A stretch of DNA of 64,000 nucleotides from Xenophilus aerolatus (GTDB lineage Bacteria > Pseudomonadota > Gammaproteobacteria > Burkholderiales > Burkholderiaceae_C): NCBI GenBank assembly GCA_030418545.1, contig QAIB01000003.1, positions 434,001 through 498,000 of the forward strand. Reading direction: 5' to 3'. Below the pieces are notes generated by a model, which saw only the letters and a program-made list of their open reading frames with translations, was not told the origin of the DNA and did no database searches. The first letter of the stretch is position 1. Every line of letters starts with the position of its first letter. Made by a program: the position numbers and the translations under genes. Below are positions 1 to 8,023 of this stretch, in pieces.

Positions 1-101
1 CGCGCAACCTGCCGTTCTACGAGCGGCTGGGGTTCCGGCCGCTTGCCATGCACCGCGAGCCGGTGACGGGCGCGGACTACTGGATCCTGCTGCGCGACTG
101 A
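1..101 (+). CDS. C-terminal fragment of a GNAT-like acetyltransferase
   Basis: Only the last 32 codons are present; the gene starts upstream of the window. The reading frame begins at base 3 and ends with TGA at 99-101. It encodes NLPFYERLGF near its start, a motif typical of the last helix and strand of GNAT acetyltransferases, where N and Y contact acetyl-CoA. A similar FYERLGF stretch also occurs in glyoxalase/VOC proteins, so the family is a best guess. It converges on the minus-strand lipoprotein gene, with 46 bases between the two stops. Confidence 0.55.
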   Translation, partial: RNLPFYERLGFRPLAMHREPVTGADYWILLRD

Positions 102-147
102 GCTACCGGTACGGCGTACTGGGGCGCCTCGGAGCGAGCCGAAACGC

Positions 148-2301
148 TCACTGCGGCGGGTTGTCGCCGCGTGGACGGCGTTGCGCCTGCTGCTGCATCT
201 GCTGCATGCGGGCCTGGGCGGCCTGCTGCTGCTGTTGCTGCATCTGGGCCTGCTGCTGCGCGCGCTGCTGCATCTGCTGTTGCATCTGGGCTTGCTGCTG
301 CGCCCGCTGCTGCATCTGTTGCTGCATCTGCTGCTGTTGTTGTTGCTGCTGCTGGCGCATCGCCTGCATCTGCTGCTCGCGTGCCTGGGCCTGCATCTGC
401 TGGGCGCGCTGCGCTTCCTGCTGCTGACGCATGGCGTGCTGTTGCGCCTCCTGCTGCTGGCGCATGGCCTGCATCTGCTGGGCGCGCTGCTGTTGCTGCT
501 CGGCCTGCTGCTGCATCGCGCGCTGCTGCTGCTGTTGTTGCTGCTGCTGCGCTGCCTGTTGCTGCTGCATCTGCTGACGGCGGGACTGCTCCTGCACCGC
601 CTGTTGCTGCTGTTGCTGGCGCTGGGCCATCTCCTGGGCACGCTGCTGCTGGGCCTGCTGCAGTTGCTGCTGGCGCGCCCGGTCGCGTTGCTGGGCCTGC
701 AGCTGATTCTGCTGTGCGTCCCGCGCCTGGCGCTGCTGCTGTTCCATCAGTGCCTGGCGTTGCTGCTGCTGTTGAAGGCGGCCCTGCGCGTCCTGCTGGG
801 CCCGCAGCTGGGCTTGCTGTTGCTGAGCACGCGCGGCCTGCTGCTGCTGCTGCTGTTGTTGTTGCTGCGCCTGAAGTTGCGCTTCGCGGCCGCGCTGCAA
901 CTGTTGCTGCTGCTGAAGCTGCCGTGCCTGGTCCTGCTGGGCGCGTGCCGCCTGTTGTTGTTGCGCCTGGAGCTGCTGCATGCGGCCTTGCTGTTGCTGC
1001 TGCTGGGCCATCTGCGCCTCGCGTGCCTGCTGGGCCTGCTGCGCCTGGAGCATCTGGGCCTGTTGCTGGCGCCCGGCCTGCACCTGCTGTTGCTGCAGCA
1101 TCTGCTGCTGCGCCGCCTGCTGCATCTGCGCGGCTTGTTGCTGGCGGGCGGCCTGCGCCTGCTGCGCCAACTGCTGCTGCTGCGCCAACTGCTGTTGCTG
1201 CTGCTGGGCCTGCTGCTGCATCTGCGCCTGCAGCATCGCCTGCGGGTTGCCGCCCGGGCCGAAGCGGCCTCGCTCCACGTTCGCGGGCGGCACCCACACG
1301 TTGTTGTTGAAGACCACGGCGGGGCGGTCCCAGCCGGGTGGCCGGCGGTCCGGTCCGCGGTCGCGGTCACGCCAGTTCGGCCGACCCCAATACATGTCCC
1401 AGTTGCGCCAGCCCCAGTCGTGGCGCTGCAGCGCCGAGCTGACGACGATGCCCGTGCCGAAGGCCAGGGCGCCCACCACCACAGGGTTCACGCGCTGGGG
1501 CTCGGCCCAGTACACCGGCGGGTTGTAGTCGTAGCCCGAGTAGTAGGGGACCGGCTCGCCGTACGCGACGCGCGGGTCGTACGCGGGCACGTACACCACG
1601 TCGGGCTGGGCCGGCTCGATCGTGATGTAGGTGGGCGGCGGCTCCACGATCAGGGGGCCACCGTAGCCCGGCGGCGGCGCGCTGCCCTGGTACATCGGCG
1701 GCGCACTGCTGGCCTGGGCGACGCGCAGCTGCTTGCTGCTCTTGAGTTCGCCGGCCTTCTGCGCGCGCAGGCGCATGACCTGGATGGCGTTCATGACGTC
1801 GTTCGGGTCGTTGTAGTAGGCCTGGCCCAGGGCGGTGGTCCACGGGATGTTGTTCGCCAGCTGGTCGAGCGCGGGGCGGAAGGCGGTGAGCGCCTTCACG
1901 CTCGGGTCCCAGGGCTGCTGGTTCGCCGCGTCCGCGAGCGGGCCGCCCTTGAGTCCGGCGTTCTGCTTCATCCAGCCTTGTGCAGCCGTCACCTGGTCGG
2001 GGAAGGTCGAGGCCGCGAGCACCTGGGCGACCAGCTTGTCGGGATAGAGCGCGATCGGCGCCACCATCTGGTAGAGCGCTTCGGCGGTGGGGGGCGTGTA
2101 GGCGACAGGCGTGGGGGCCGCTGCAGCCGGTGCCGGGGCGGGCGCGGGTGCGGGCTCTGTTGCAGCGGCCTGTGGGGCCGGCGTCTCGGTCTTGCCGCAG
2201 GCGGCCAGCACCAGGGCTGCGGCAACGGCCAGCACCGTGGCGCGGCTGGAGGCGCGTCGCGTCGCGGCGGTCGTGTGGCAAAGGGGGACGGGTCGGTTCA
2301 T
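148..2301 (-). CDS. DUF3300 lipoprotein with a very long Gln-rich C-terminal tail
   Basis: A 717-residue cell-envelope protein. I chose the ATG at 2301 because AGGGA lies 8 bases upstream and the product then opens with a clean lipoprotein signal: a hydrophobic stretch ending LVLAAC, with Cys35 as the predicted acylation site. An Ala/Pro linker follows. Residues about 75-270 match DUF3300 (ALYQMVAPIALYPDKL is characteristic). From about residue 355 to the end, roughly 350 residues are mostly Gln with Ala, Met and Arg, probably a coiled coil or disordered tail. Its function is unknown; DUF3300 proteins are usually shorter, and the tail is extreme. The CAG/CTG bias creates long artefactual Leu- and Ala-rich frames on the other strands. 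Confidence 0.85.
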   Translation of the reverse strand: MNRPVPLCHTTAATRRASSRATVLAVAAALVLAACGKTETPAPQAAATEPAPAPAPAPAAAAPTPVAYTPPTAEALYQMVAPIALYPDKLVAQVLAASTFPDQVTAAQGWMKQNAGLKGGPLADAANQQPWDPSVKALTAFRPALDQLANNIPWTTALGQAYYNDPNDVMNAIQVMRLRAQKAGELKSSKQLRVAQASSAPPMYQGSAPPPGYGGPLIVEPPPTYITIEPAQPDVVYVPAYDPRVAYGEPVPYYSGYDYNPPVYWAEPQRVNPVVVGALAFGTGIVVSSALQRHDWGWRNWDMYWGRPNWRDRDRGPDRRPPGWDRPAVVFNNNVWVPPANVERGRFGPGGNPQAMLQAQMQQQAQQQQQQLAQQQQLAQQAQAARQQQAAQMQQAAQQQMLQQQQVQAGRQQQAQMLQAQQAQQAREAQMAQQQQQQGRMQQLQAQQQQAARAQQDQARQLQQQQQLQRGREAQLQAQQQQQQQQQQAARAQQQQAQLRAQQDAQGRLQQQQQRQALMEQQQRQARDAQQNQLQAQQRDRARQQQLQQAQQQRAQEMAQRQQQQQQAVQEQSRRQQMQQQQAAQQQQQQQQQRAMQQQAEQQQQRAQQMQAMRQQQEAQQHAMRQQQEAQRAQQMQAQAREQQMQAMRQQQQQQQQQMQQQMQQRAQQQAQMQQQMQQRAQQQAQMQQQQQQAAQARMQQMQQQAQRRPRGDNPPQ
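195..1240 (-). repeat. CAG-rich low-complexity tract
   Basis: About 1 kb of degenerate trinucleotide repeat (CAG, CAA, CAT and GCG codons on the minus strand) encodes the Gln-rich tail of the DUF3300 lipoprotein. Runs of up to nine consecutive Gln codons occur. Such tracts expand and contract by slippage, so the tail length may vary between strains. Confidence 0.85.
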
Positions 2302-2493
2302 GGCACGATTCCCTGTATGGATGAACGTCCAACGGTCGAACCCGCCGGCCGGCGGACCGCCTCGCGTCAAGCCCGAGTCAAGCGTGTGACCGTTTGCGTC
2401 AGTGTGCGCCCGGGCAGGCGTGCGCGGCTGCCGTCCCGTGCCGACAGCGGCTGTAGTCGGGCCGCCGGCTTCCGGGCCGCGCGGCGCGCACCC

Positions 2494-2560
2494 GCTATCC
2501 TTTTAGTAGCAGTCGACGCCCGCCCCATAAGCGTCGGACGCCGATTCGGCTCCTGAACTT
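2494..2560 (+). repeat. Dispersed GCTAT palindromic element, copy 1
   Basis: The head GCTATCCTTTTAGTAGC (2494-2510) is followed by a tail containing GCGTCGGACGCCGATT and a final GGCTCCTGAACTTC, matching the layout of the better-preserved copies: palindrome, GC-rich middle with GGACGGGCGC, then a GCTTCAAAA-like end. It is degenerate. It ends exactly where the DUF3299 stop codon begins. Confidence 0.55.
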
Positions 2561-3160
2561 CTACTTGGCGCCGCCCGTGTACTTGGTCACCGTGTCGGCC
2601 GTCATGGTGTAGCCGCTGGTGCCCATCATCGAGTCGTTGCGTTGTGCCACCAGCTTGCCCGTGACCCACACCGTGTCCATGGCACGGAACTTGGCCGGCG
2701 ACTTGGGCCGCACGTGCAGGATCTGGTTGGCCGGCGGCGGCGGCGTGTGGATGCAGGCCCCGAAGTACGGCACCAGCAGGAACTCGCTCACCTCGCCCTT
2801 GTTCTCTTCCAGCGGCACGATGAAGCCCGGCAGCTTCACGTTCTGGCCGTTCATCTCGGGGTTGGTGGGGGCGTTGTTCGACACCTCCTGCATCTTCAGC
2901 AGCAGCTCGTTCGCGCGCGGGTCGGCGTCGTCGAGCTTGGACAGGTCGATGTCCTTGAAGGCCTTGGCCGGGTCCCAGTCCTTGGGCACCAGCTCTTCCC
3001 AGGTGATCTGGCGTGGCCCGCTGCTTGGCTTGGCCGAGGCACCCTTGCCGCCCAGCGGGTTGGTCGCGGTGGTGGCCTCGGGCGCAGGGCCTGCCGCCAG
3101 TGCGGCGGTGGCAACGGCAGTGCCCAGCAGGGCGATCAGAGTGGAGCGCAGGGTGGTCAT
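2561..3160 (-). CDS. DUF3299 family exported protein
   Basis: A 199-residue protein whose start (MTTLRSTLIALL) opens with a signal peptide ending near ALAAG, so it probably acts in the periplasm. The body includes ITWEELVPKDWDP and a conserved region around FLLVPYFGACIHTPPPPANQ, typical of DUF3299. The start lies 2 bases after the stop of the FtsX-like permease, within one unit with the ABC ATPase and ZrgA-like genes. DUF3299 proteins are found with zinc-regulated ABC systems (the zrg cluster of Vibrio), so a metal-linked role is likely, but no catalytic function is established from the sequence. Confidence 0.8.
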   Translation of the reverse strand: MTTLRSTLIALLGTAVATAALAAGPAPEATTATNPLGGKGASAKPSSGPRQITWEELVPKDWDPAKAFKDIDLSKLDDADPRANELLLKMQEVSNNAPTNPEMNGQNVKLPGFIVPLEENKGEVSEFLLVPYFGACIHTPPPPANQILHVRPKSPAKFRAMDTVWVTGKLVAQRNDSMMGTSGYTMTADTVTKYTGGAK

Positions 3161-3162
3161 CG

Positions 3163-4494
3163 TCAGATCCTCGGAGACAGGCCGTCGGCCAGCGACAGGC
3201 GGTACGCCCGGATGCCGGGCAGCAGGCTGGCCAGCCAGCCGGCGGCGAGCAGCCCGCCCAGCAGCAGCCATTCGTTCAGTGTAGGGGCCGACAGCTGCAG
3301 CGCGAGGCCGTACTGCGCCTGCAACCACGGCCCCAGTGCGGCGATGCCCAGGGCCGCCAGCAGGGCGCCCAGCGCCACGCCCAGCACGGTGACGATGGCG
3401 CCTTCGAGCGCCAGCAGCGCCAGCACGTGGCGCAGGCTCGCGCCGACGGCGCGCAGCACGGCCAGCTCGCGCCGCCGCTCGTTGAGCCCGGCCATCACCA
3501 CCGACACCAACCCGGCCAGGCTGACGATGCCCACCAGGCCCGACATCGCGAGCAGCGCCTTCTCGCCCACGCCGATCACCTGCCACAGTTCGTCGAGCGC
3601 CACGCCGGGCAGGATGCCCATCAGCGGCTCCTCGGGATAGGTCGACACCCAGCGCTGCACCGAGAACACGGCGGCGCGGTTCTTCAGGCCGACCAGCGCG
3701 GCCGTGACGTTCTTGGGCGTGAGGTCGAACTTGCGCACCTGCTCGGCGCTGATCTTCACGCCGGGCATCGGCGCACCGCCGACCCATTCGAGATGGATGG
3801 CCTCCATCGCCTCCAGCCCGATGTGCACGGTGCGGTCGATGGGCGTGCCGGTGCGCTTGAGGATGCCGACCACCGTGAAGGGCTTGTCGGCATGTTCGGG
3901 CGTGAGCTCGCCGCTGCCGTGGGCCAGGGTGATCTGCTTGCCGACGTGGTAGCCCAGCTGCTCGGCCACGTCCGCGCCCACCACCGCATCGAACAAACCC
4001 GTTGGCCCCGAGGATTGGGCTGAGCCCGATCCGCCCCCCGAGGGGGGCAAAGAAGCTGGGGGCGGCCCGGCGCTTCTTTGGGAGAACACCTTGCCCTCGG
4101 CCAGCAACTGCTCGCCGCGGCGCACGTGGTCGAAGTAGGCCGGCGTGGTGGCCACCACCGGAAAGCCGCGGTGCGAATCGCCCAGCGACAGCGGCACCAC
4201 CCAGGCCACGCCCTTGTGCGCCTCCAGCGCCTGCACGCTCTTCCACGCGATGTTGTTGGTCGCACTGCCGATGTGGAACACCGAGTACAGCAGCAGCTGC
4301 GTGCTGCCCGTGCGCGCGCCCACGATCAGGTCCGTGCCCGACACGGCCGACGCGAAGTTCTCGCGCAGCTCGGTGCGGATGCGCTCCACCCCCAGCAGCA
4401 GCAGCGTCGCGAGCGCGATCGACAGCACCGTCAGCGACAGCGTGAAGCGCCGGTTCCAGGCGCTCTTCCAGGCAATGGCGAGGAGGGCGTTCAT
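3163..4494 (-). CDS. FtsX-like ABC transporter permease (zinc-type cluster)
   Basis: A 443-residue membrane protein with the MacB/FtsX layout: an N-terminal membrane helix (residues about 17-35), a large periplasmic core, then three C-terminal helices from about residue 290. The periplasmic core carries an odd low-complexity stretch at residues about 139-164, rich in Gly, Ser and Pro; the underlying DNA (4003-4080) is a copy of a GC-rich repeat seen twice elsewhere in the window, so it looks like an in-frame insertion. The partner ATPase lies upstream, separated by a 144-base gap that holds a hairpin element. FtsX-type permeases usually act on envelope proteins or lipids by mechanotransmission rather than by solute import. 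Confidence 0.85.
   Translation of the reverse strand: MNALLAIAWKSAWNRRFTLSLTVLSIALATLLLLGVERIRTELRENFASAVSGTDLIVGARTGSTQLLLYSVFHIGSATNNIAWKSVQALEAHKGVAWVVPLSLGDSHRGFPVVATTPAYFDHVRRGEQLLAEGKVFSQRSAGPPPASLPPSGGGSGSAQSSGPTGLFDAVVGADVAEQLGYHVGKQITLAHGSGELTPEHADKPFTVVGILKRTGTPIDRTVHIGLEAMEAIHLEWVGGAPMPGVKISAEQVRKFDLTPKNVTAALVGLKNRAAVFSVQRWVSTYPEEPLMGILPGVALDELWQVIGVGEKALLAMSGLVGIVSLAGLVSVVMAGLNERRRELAVLRAVGASLRHVLALLALEGAIVTVLGVALGALLAALGIAALGPWLQAQYGLALQLSAPTLNEWLLLGGLLAAGWLASLLPGIRAYRLSLADGLSPRI
4003..4080 (-). repeat. GC-rich repeat, copy 1, in frame inside the ABC permease
   Basis: Read on the minus strand it contains GCGCCGGGCCGCCCC, a spacer, then CCCCCCTCGGGGGGC, the same two blocks in the same order as the copies at 37724-37803 and 51814-51888. 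Its length keeps the permease frame open. Confidence 0.65.
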
Positions 4495-4514
4495 GGATAC
4501 GGATGCGGGAACCG

Positions 4515-4619
4515 TACGCGAAGGACGCGAAGGTCTCGCGAAGGACGCGAAAAAGACAGCGGGAAAATTTTCATTGAATTCTTTTGCGACCTTCGCGGGA
4601 CCTTTGCGCCTTTCGCGTA
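4515..4619. repeat. Hairpin-forming inverted repeat between ATPase and permease genes
   Basis: The left arm starts TACGCGAAGGACGCGAAGG and the right arm, reverse complemented, starts TACGCGAAAGGCGCAAAGG. About 39 bases pair with a handful of mismatches, and both arms run into A-rich sequence near the centre. The left arm also holds direct repeats of GCGAAGGACGCGAA. No reading frame is evident. It could fold in the ATPase-permease transcript and alter its stability. Confidence 0.65.
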
Positions 4620-4638
4620 TGGAGGTCCGATCCCGTTT

Positions 4639-5331
4639 TCATGCCACCGCCGAAACCGCCGCACGGTTGATCTCGGGCAAGAGCACGTGGCGCGCGAAGC
4701 GGTCGGCGATGCGGCGGTCGTGGCTCACGAAGACGAGGGCGCTGCCGTTGGCTTCGCAGGCCGCCAGCAGCACGTCGAGGAAGGCCTCGCGCCGGTCCTC
4801 GTCGAGGGCGGAGGTGGGCTCGTCGGCGATGACCAGCTCGGGCCGGCCGATGAGCGCACGCGCGGCGGCCACGCGCTGCTGCTGGCCCACCGACAGCTGC
4901 AGGGCGGTGCGCTGCCACAGCTCGGCGGGCAGGCCCATGCGGGCGAGCAGTTCCTCGGCCTGTGCGCGCGACCCCTGCACACGTCGTCGTGCCGAGAAGC
5001 GGCAGGGCAGCAGCACGTTGTCCATCACGCTCAGGTAGGGCAGCAGGTTGAACTGCTGGAAGATGTAGCCCACGTGCGCGACGCGGCAGCGGTCGCGCGC
5101 GCTGCCGCCCATGGCAGCCCAGTCGTGGCCCAGCAGGCACACGCGGCCGCTGTCCGCCACCAGCACGCCGGCCAGCAGCGACAGCAGCGTGCTCTTGCCG
5201 CAGCCGCTGGGGCCATGCAGGAACACGGCCTCGCCGGCGCGCACCTCGAAGCGCTCGATGTCGATGCACGGCGCGGCGGCGCCGGGCCAGGCGAAGCGCA
5301 GGTCCTGCGCCTGCAGGACTACGGAGCTCAT
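4639..5331 (-). CDS. ABC transporter ATPase (zinc-type cluster)
   Basis: A 230-residue ATPase of the LolD/MacB type that powers the FtsX-like permease downstream. Walker A is GPSGCGKST near residue 40, the Q-loop is in YIFQQFNLLPYL, the signature reads LSVGQQQR, and Walker B is LVIADEPTSALD. The signature has V-G-Q in place of the usual S-G-G, a common variant in this subfamily. I chose the ATG at 5331 (MSSVVLQ), because the ORF extension upstream adds residues not expected for the family. It is cytoplasmic, with ZrgA-like and DUF3299 genes on either side of the ATPase-permease pair. Confidence 0.88.
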   Translation of the reverse strand: MSSVVLQAQDLRFAWPGAAAPCIDIERFEVRAGEAVFLHGPSGCGKSTLLSLLAGVLVADSGRVCLLGHDWAAMGGSARDRCRVAHVGYIFQQFNLLPYLSVMDNVLLPCRFSARRRVQGSRAQAEELLARMGLPAELWQRTALQLSVGQQQRVAAARALIGRPELVIADEPTSALDEDRREAFLDVLLAACEANGSALVFVSHDRRIADRFARHVLLPEINRAAVSAVA

Positions 5332-5403
5332 TGGATAGCCCCCGCGCGACGCGCTGCGGTGCAAACTCCCTTCGGAGCGGCCGGGCGCGGGCTCATGCGC
5401 GCG

Positions 5404-5973
5404 TCACTTGCCCCAGCCGATGCGGGCGCTGCCGGACGCGGGTCGCTTCAGGCTGCGCTTGAACTGGCCATCGGGCGCGGCGATCTCGGCCTCGATCTGA
5501 CGCGTGGCGGGAAATGCCTCGAACAGCTGCGTGTCGACGAAGCGCGCCTTGGCCGCATTGGTGCAGTTGAAGGCGAAGCTGGCCTCCAGTTCCGCATGCC
5601 CGTCCTTGTCGGGCTCGGCCTTGCCCAGGCCGAGCGCGGCCGATTCGAGCTGCACCGGGCCGAGCTTGCAGCCGGCGGCCGGGTCGATCTGGAACAGGTG
5701 GTCGGCCGCACGAAGGCGTGCCACCATCTGCTCGACCGCGTTCTTCTCGACGTCGGTGCGCGGCGCGCGCTCGAAGCCCAGCAGGTTGTCCAGCGGCGAC
5801 TCCATCTCGATCGTGACCGACGGGCCGTCGACGGCGATGCCGAGCTCGACCTTGCCGTGCACGTGCGCATGCTGGGCGCGCTGCGCCAGCGCCGGTGAGG
5901 ACAGCAGCACGGCGCCGGCCGTGAACAGCGAAAGGACGAGAAAGGTGCGGAAGAAGGGTCGTGTCATGCGCAT
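5404..5973 (-). CDS. ZrgA family (DUF2796) zinc-linked periplasmic protein
   Basis: A 189-residue protein with an N-terminal signal peptide (cleavage near SPALAQ) followed by HAHVHGKVELGIAVDG, the His-rich opening that defines DUF2796, and a later NLLGFERAPRT block. The family was named ZrgA from a zinc-regulated cluster in Vibrio, where it works with an ABC transporter and a DUF3299 protein; the same set is found here. Metal binding by the HxHxH segment is inferred. An alternative start two codons in (5967) is equally plausible, since no strong ribosome binding site is visible. It starts 9 bases after the sulfurtransferase stop. Confidence 0.8.
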   Translation of the reverse strand: MRMTRPFFRTFLVLSLFTAGAVLLSSPALAQRAQHAHVHGKVELGIAVDGPSVTIEMESPLDNLLGFERAPRTDVEKNAVEQMVARLRAADHLFQIDPAAGCKLGPVQLESAALGLGKAEPDKDGHAELEASFAFNCTNAAKARFVDTQLFEAFPATRQIEAEIAAPDGQFKRSLKRPASGSARIGWGK

Positions 5974-5982
5974 CGTCAGCGG

Positions 5983-6894
5983 TCAGGGCTGCGGCCCCTG
6001 GCGGGTCGGCAGGCCCGGTGTGTTGCTCCATTCGCTCCAGCTGCCGGCGTACAGGGCCGGGGTGCCCAGGCCGGCGATCTGCATCGCCAGCACATTGGGC
6101 ACGGCGCTCACGCCGCTGCCGCAGTGGTGCACCACGGTGGCGGGATCGCGCCCGGCCAGCAGCGCCTCGAATTCGGCGCGCAACTGCTCGGCAGGCTTGA
6201 AGCGGCCATCGGCCGTCAGGTTGTCGGCGAAGGGGCGGTTCAGCGCCCCGGGGATGTGACCGGCGATCGGGTCCAGAGGTTCCACCTCGCCGCGGTAACG
6301 AGGTGCAGCACGGGCATCGACGAGGGTCTGCGCGGGATCGTCCAGTCCGGCCGCGACCGTCTTCGTGTCGACCAGCCGCACCAAGGGCGCACCCGGCACG
6401 AAGTTGGTCTGGAAGTGCGCCGGCTCTTCGCCCGCCTTCGCGGGCAGGCCCGCCGCCTGCCAGGCCTGCAGCCCGCCGTCGAGCACGGCCACCGCGTCGT
6501 GGCCCATCCACTTGAGCATCCACCACAGGCGCCCACAGTAGTTGGCACCGTTGCGGTCGTAGACCACGGCCTGCATGTCGTTGGCCAGCCCCACCGACGA
6601 CAGCCAGGCCGCGAACTTCTCCCGGCTGGGCAGCGGGTGGCGTCCGCCCGATGCGGGCTTGTCGGCCTCCTGCGCGACCAGCACCTGGCCGCCCGGGCCC
6701 GGGTGGCCATGTCTGGCACTGAGGTCGGTGTCGAGGTTGGCGTACACCGCGCCCGGGATGTGGGCGTCGAGGTACTGCGCCGGCCCGACCTCGGGCTTCG
6801 TGAGGTCGAAGGTGCAGTCGAAGATGCGCAGCGGCGCCTTGGCATCGATCAGTGCCTGCAGTTGCGAAACGGAGATGAGCGTCGAGTAGGTCAT
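5983..6894 (-). CDS. sseA: Sulfurtransferase, thiosulfate/3-mercaptopyruvate type
   Basis: A 303-residue protein of two rhodanese domains. The C-terminal domain holds the active-site loop HHCGSGVSAVPN, with Cys258 as the expected persulfide-carrying residue; CGSGV loops are typical of 3-mercaptopyruvate sulfurtransferases, which move sulfur from mercaptopyruvate to thiols or cyanide. The N-terminal domain has YDRNGANYCGRLWWML and is expected to be structural. I chose ATG 6894 (MTYSTL); the longer frame would add 21 unlikely residues. The gene may be cotranscribed with the zinc-type cluster, starting 76 bases after the DMT permease stop. Confidence 0.85.
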   Translation of the reverse strand: MTYSTLISVSQLQALIDAKAPLRIFDCTFDLTKPEVGPAQYLDAHIPGAVYANLDTDLSARHGHPGPGGQVLVAQEADKPASGGRHPLPSREKFAAWLSSVGLANDMQAVVYDRNGANYCGRLWWMLKWMGHDAVAVLDGGLQAWQAAGLPAKAGEEPAHFQTNFVPGAPLVRLVDTKTVAAGLDDPAQTLVDARAAPRYRGEVEPLDPIAGHIPGALNRPFADNLTADGRFKPAEQLRAEFEALLAGRDPATVVHHCGSGVSAVPNVLAMQIAGLGTPALYAGSWSEWSNTPGLPTRQGPQP

Positions 6895-6993
6895 GGCAGG
6901 TGGGCTGGAGGCGCGCGCCTGGCGCGCGGCAACCATTGTGCGGGCACCCGCGGCCATTCTGGACGGCGGGGCTTTGGCCGACCTGACTCGTGT

Positions 6994-7917
6994 TCAGTGC
7001 TCTTCGGCCGGCGCCTTGGGCACCGCGCGCTGGCGCAGCACCGTGGCCAGGATGCCGCTGCCGATGATCAGCGCGATGCCGCCCCAGCCGGCCAGGTCGA
7101 TGCGGTCGCCGAACAGCAGCACGCTGTAGAGCGCGCCGAACACGATGCCCGAGTACTGCAGGTTGGCCACCACCAGCGTGGCGGCCTGGGTCTTGGCGCT
7201 GGCGTAGGCCCGCGTCAGGCACAACTGGCCCAGGGCGGCCAGCACACCCACCGGCAGCAGCCACAGCGCATGCGCCCAGGACCAGGCCGACACACCGGTG
7301 AAGAGCATCCACAGCGCGCCGGTCACGGTGGAGCCCACGGCGAAGTAGAAGACGGTGCGCGTCTCGGGCTCGCCGATGCGCGACAGCGCGATCACCTGCA
7401 TGTAGGCGAAGGCGGCGGCCATGCCCGACAGCAGGCCCACCAGGCCGGCGAAGGCGTCGGCACCCTGCGTGCTGGGCTTGAGCAGCAGCACCACCCCCAC
7501 GAAGCCGGCCACCACCGTGAGCGTGAGCGGCCCCTGCAGCGGTGGCAGCGGCACGCGGCCGTTGCGCCCGGGCACCGGCGCCCACGCGAGCAGCGCGCCA
7601 CCGACGAGAAAGGCCGCGATCCAGATGCTGCTCATGTAGTTCAGCGTCATGGCCGTGGCCAGCGGCATGTGGGCGATGGCGTAGAACCAGGCGCCCAGCG
7701 ATGCGGTGCCGATGATGCTGCGCCAGGCGTGCATGCCGGGGTACTGCGTCTTCAGCGTCACGCCCTGGCGGCGGGCCAGCGCGGCCAGCACGACCATGCC
7801 GATCACGCCGCGCCAGAACACGATCTCGGAACTGGCGAACCAGGCCGAGGCGATCTTCACGCACACGCCCATGCTCGCGAAGAGCAGGGCCGACAGCAGC
7901 ATCCAGAGGCTTTGCAT
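6994..7917 (-). CDS. DMT superfamily (EamA) inner-membrane transporter
   Basis: A 307-residue protein with about ten hydrophobic segments arranged as two EamA halves, the drug/metabolite transporter fold. I chose the ATG at 7917 (MQSLWMLLSALLFASMGVC), which opens directly with the first membrane helix; the longer frame would run through the dispersed repeat next door. Members export amino acids, metabolites or drugs, and the substrate cannot be told from sequence. It lies between the sulfurtransferase and Rieske genes, all on one strand. Confidence 0.85.
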   Translation of the reverse strand: MQSLWMLLSALLFASMGVCVKIASAWFASSEIVFWRGVIGMVVLAALARRQGVTLKTQYPGMHAWRSIIGTASLGAWFYAIAHMPLATAMTLNYMSSIWIAAFLVGGALLAWAPVPGRNGRVPLPPLQGPLTLTVVAGFVGVVLLLKPSTQGADAFAGLVGLLSGMAAAFAYMQVIALSRIGEPETRTVFYFAVGSTVTGALWMLFTGVSAWSWAHALWLLPVGVLAALGQLCLTRAYASAKTQAATLVVANLQYSGIVFGALYSVLLFGDRIDLAGWGGIALIIGSGILATVLRQRAVPKAPAEEH

Positions 7918-7954
7918 GCCGCTCGTTCTCAGTGCATGAAGGAACAAAGGCGTC

Positions 7955-8015
7955 GCGAGCCGAATCGGCCCGTAACGCGCGCCGGTCGTGCGCCAGCAGC
8001 TATGAATTCGATAGC
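7955..8015 (-). repeat. Dispersed GCTAT palindromic element, copy 2
   Basis: On the minus strand the head GCTATCGAATTCATAGC is followed by TGCTGGCGCACGACCGGCGC, GTTACGGGCCGATT and CGGCTC. It starts 9 bases past the stop of the Rieske gene, so it forms the 3' flank of that gene, before the DMT permease start. Confidence 0.75.
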
Positions 8016-8023
8016 AGACAGCC

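Noticed and set aside
181-2556. 791-residue Leu-rich open frame on the plus strand
   Set aside because: It is the complement of the Gln-rich codons of the DUF3300 gene (CAG read as CTG), followed by His/Arg-rich antisense. No domain and no start signal.
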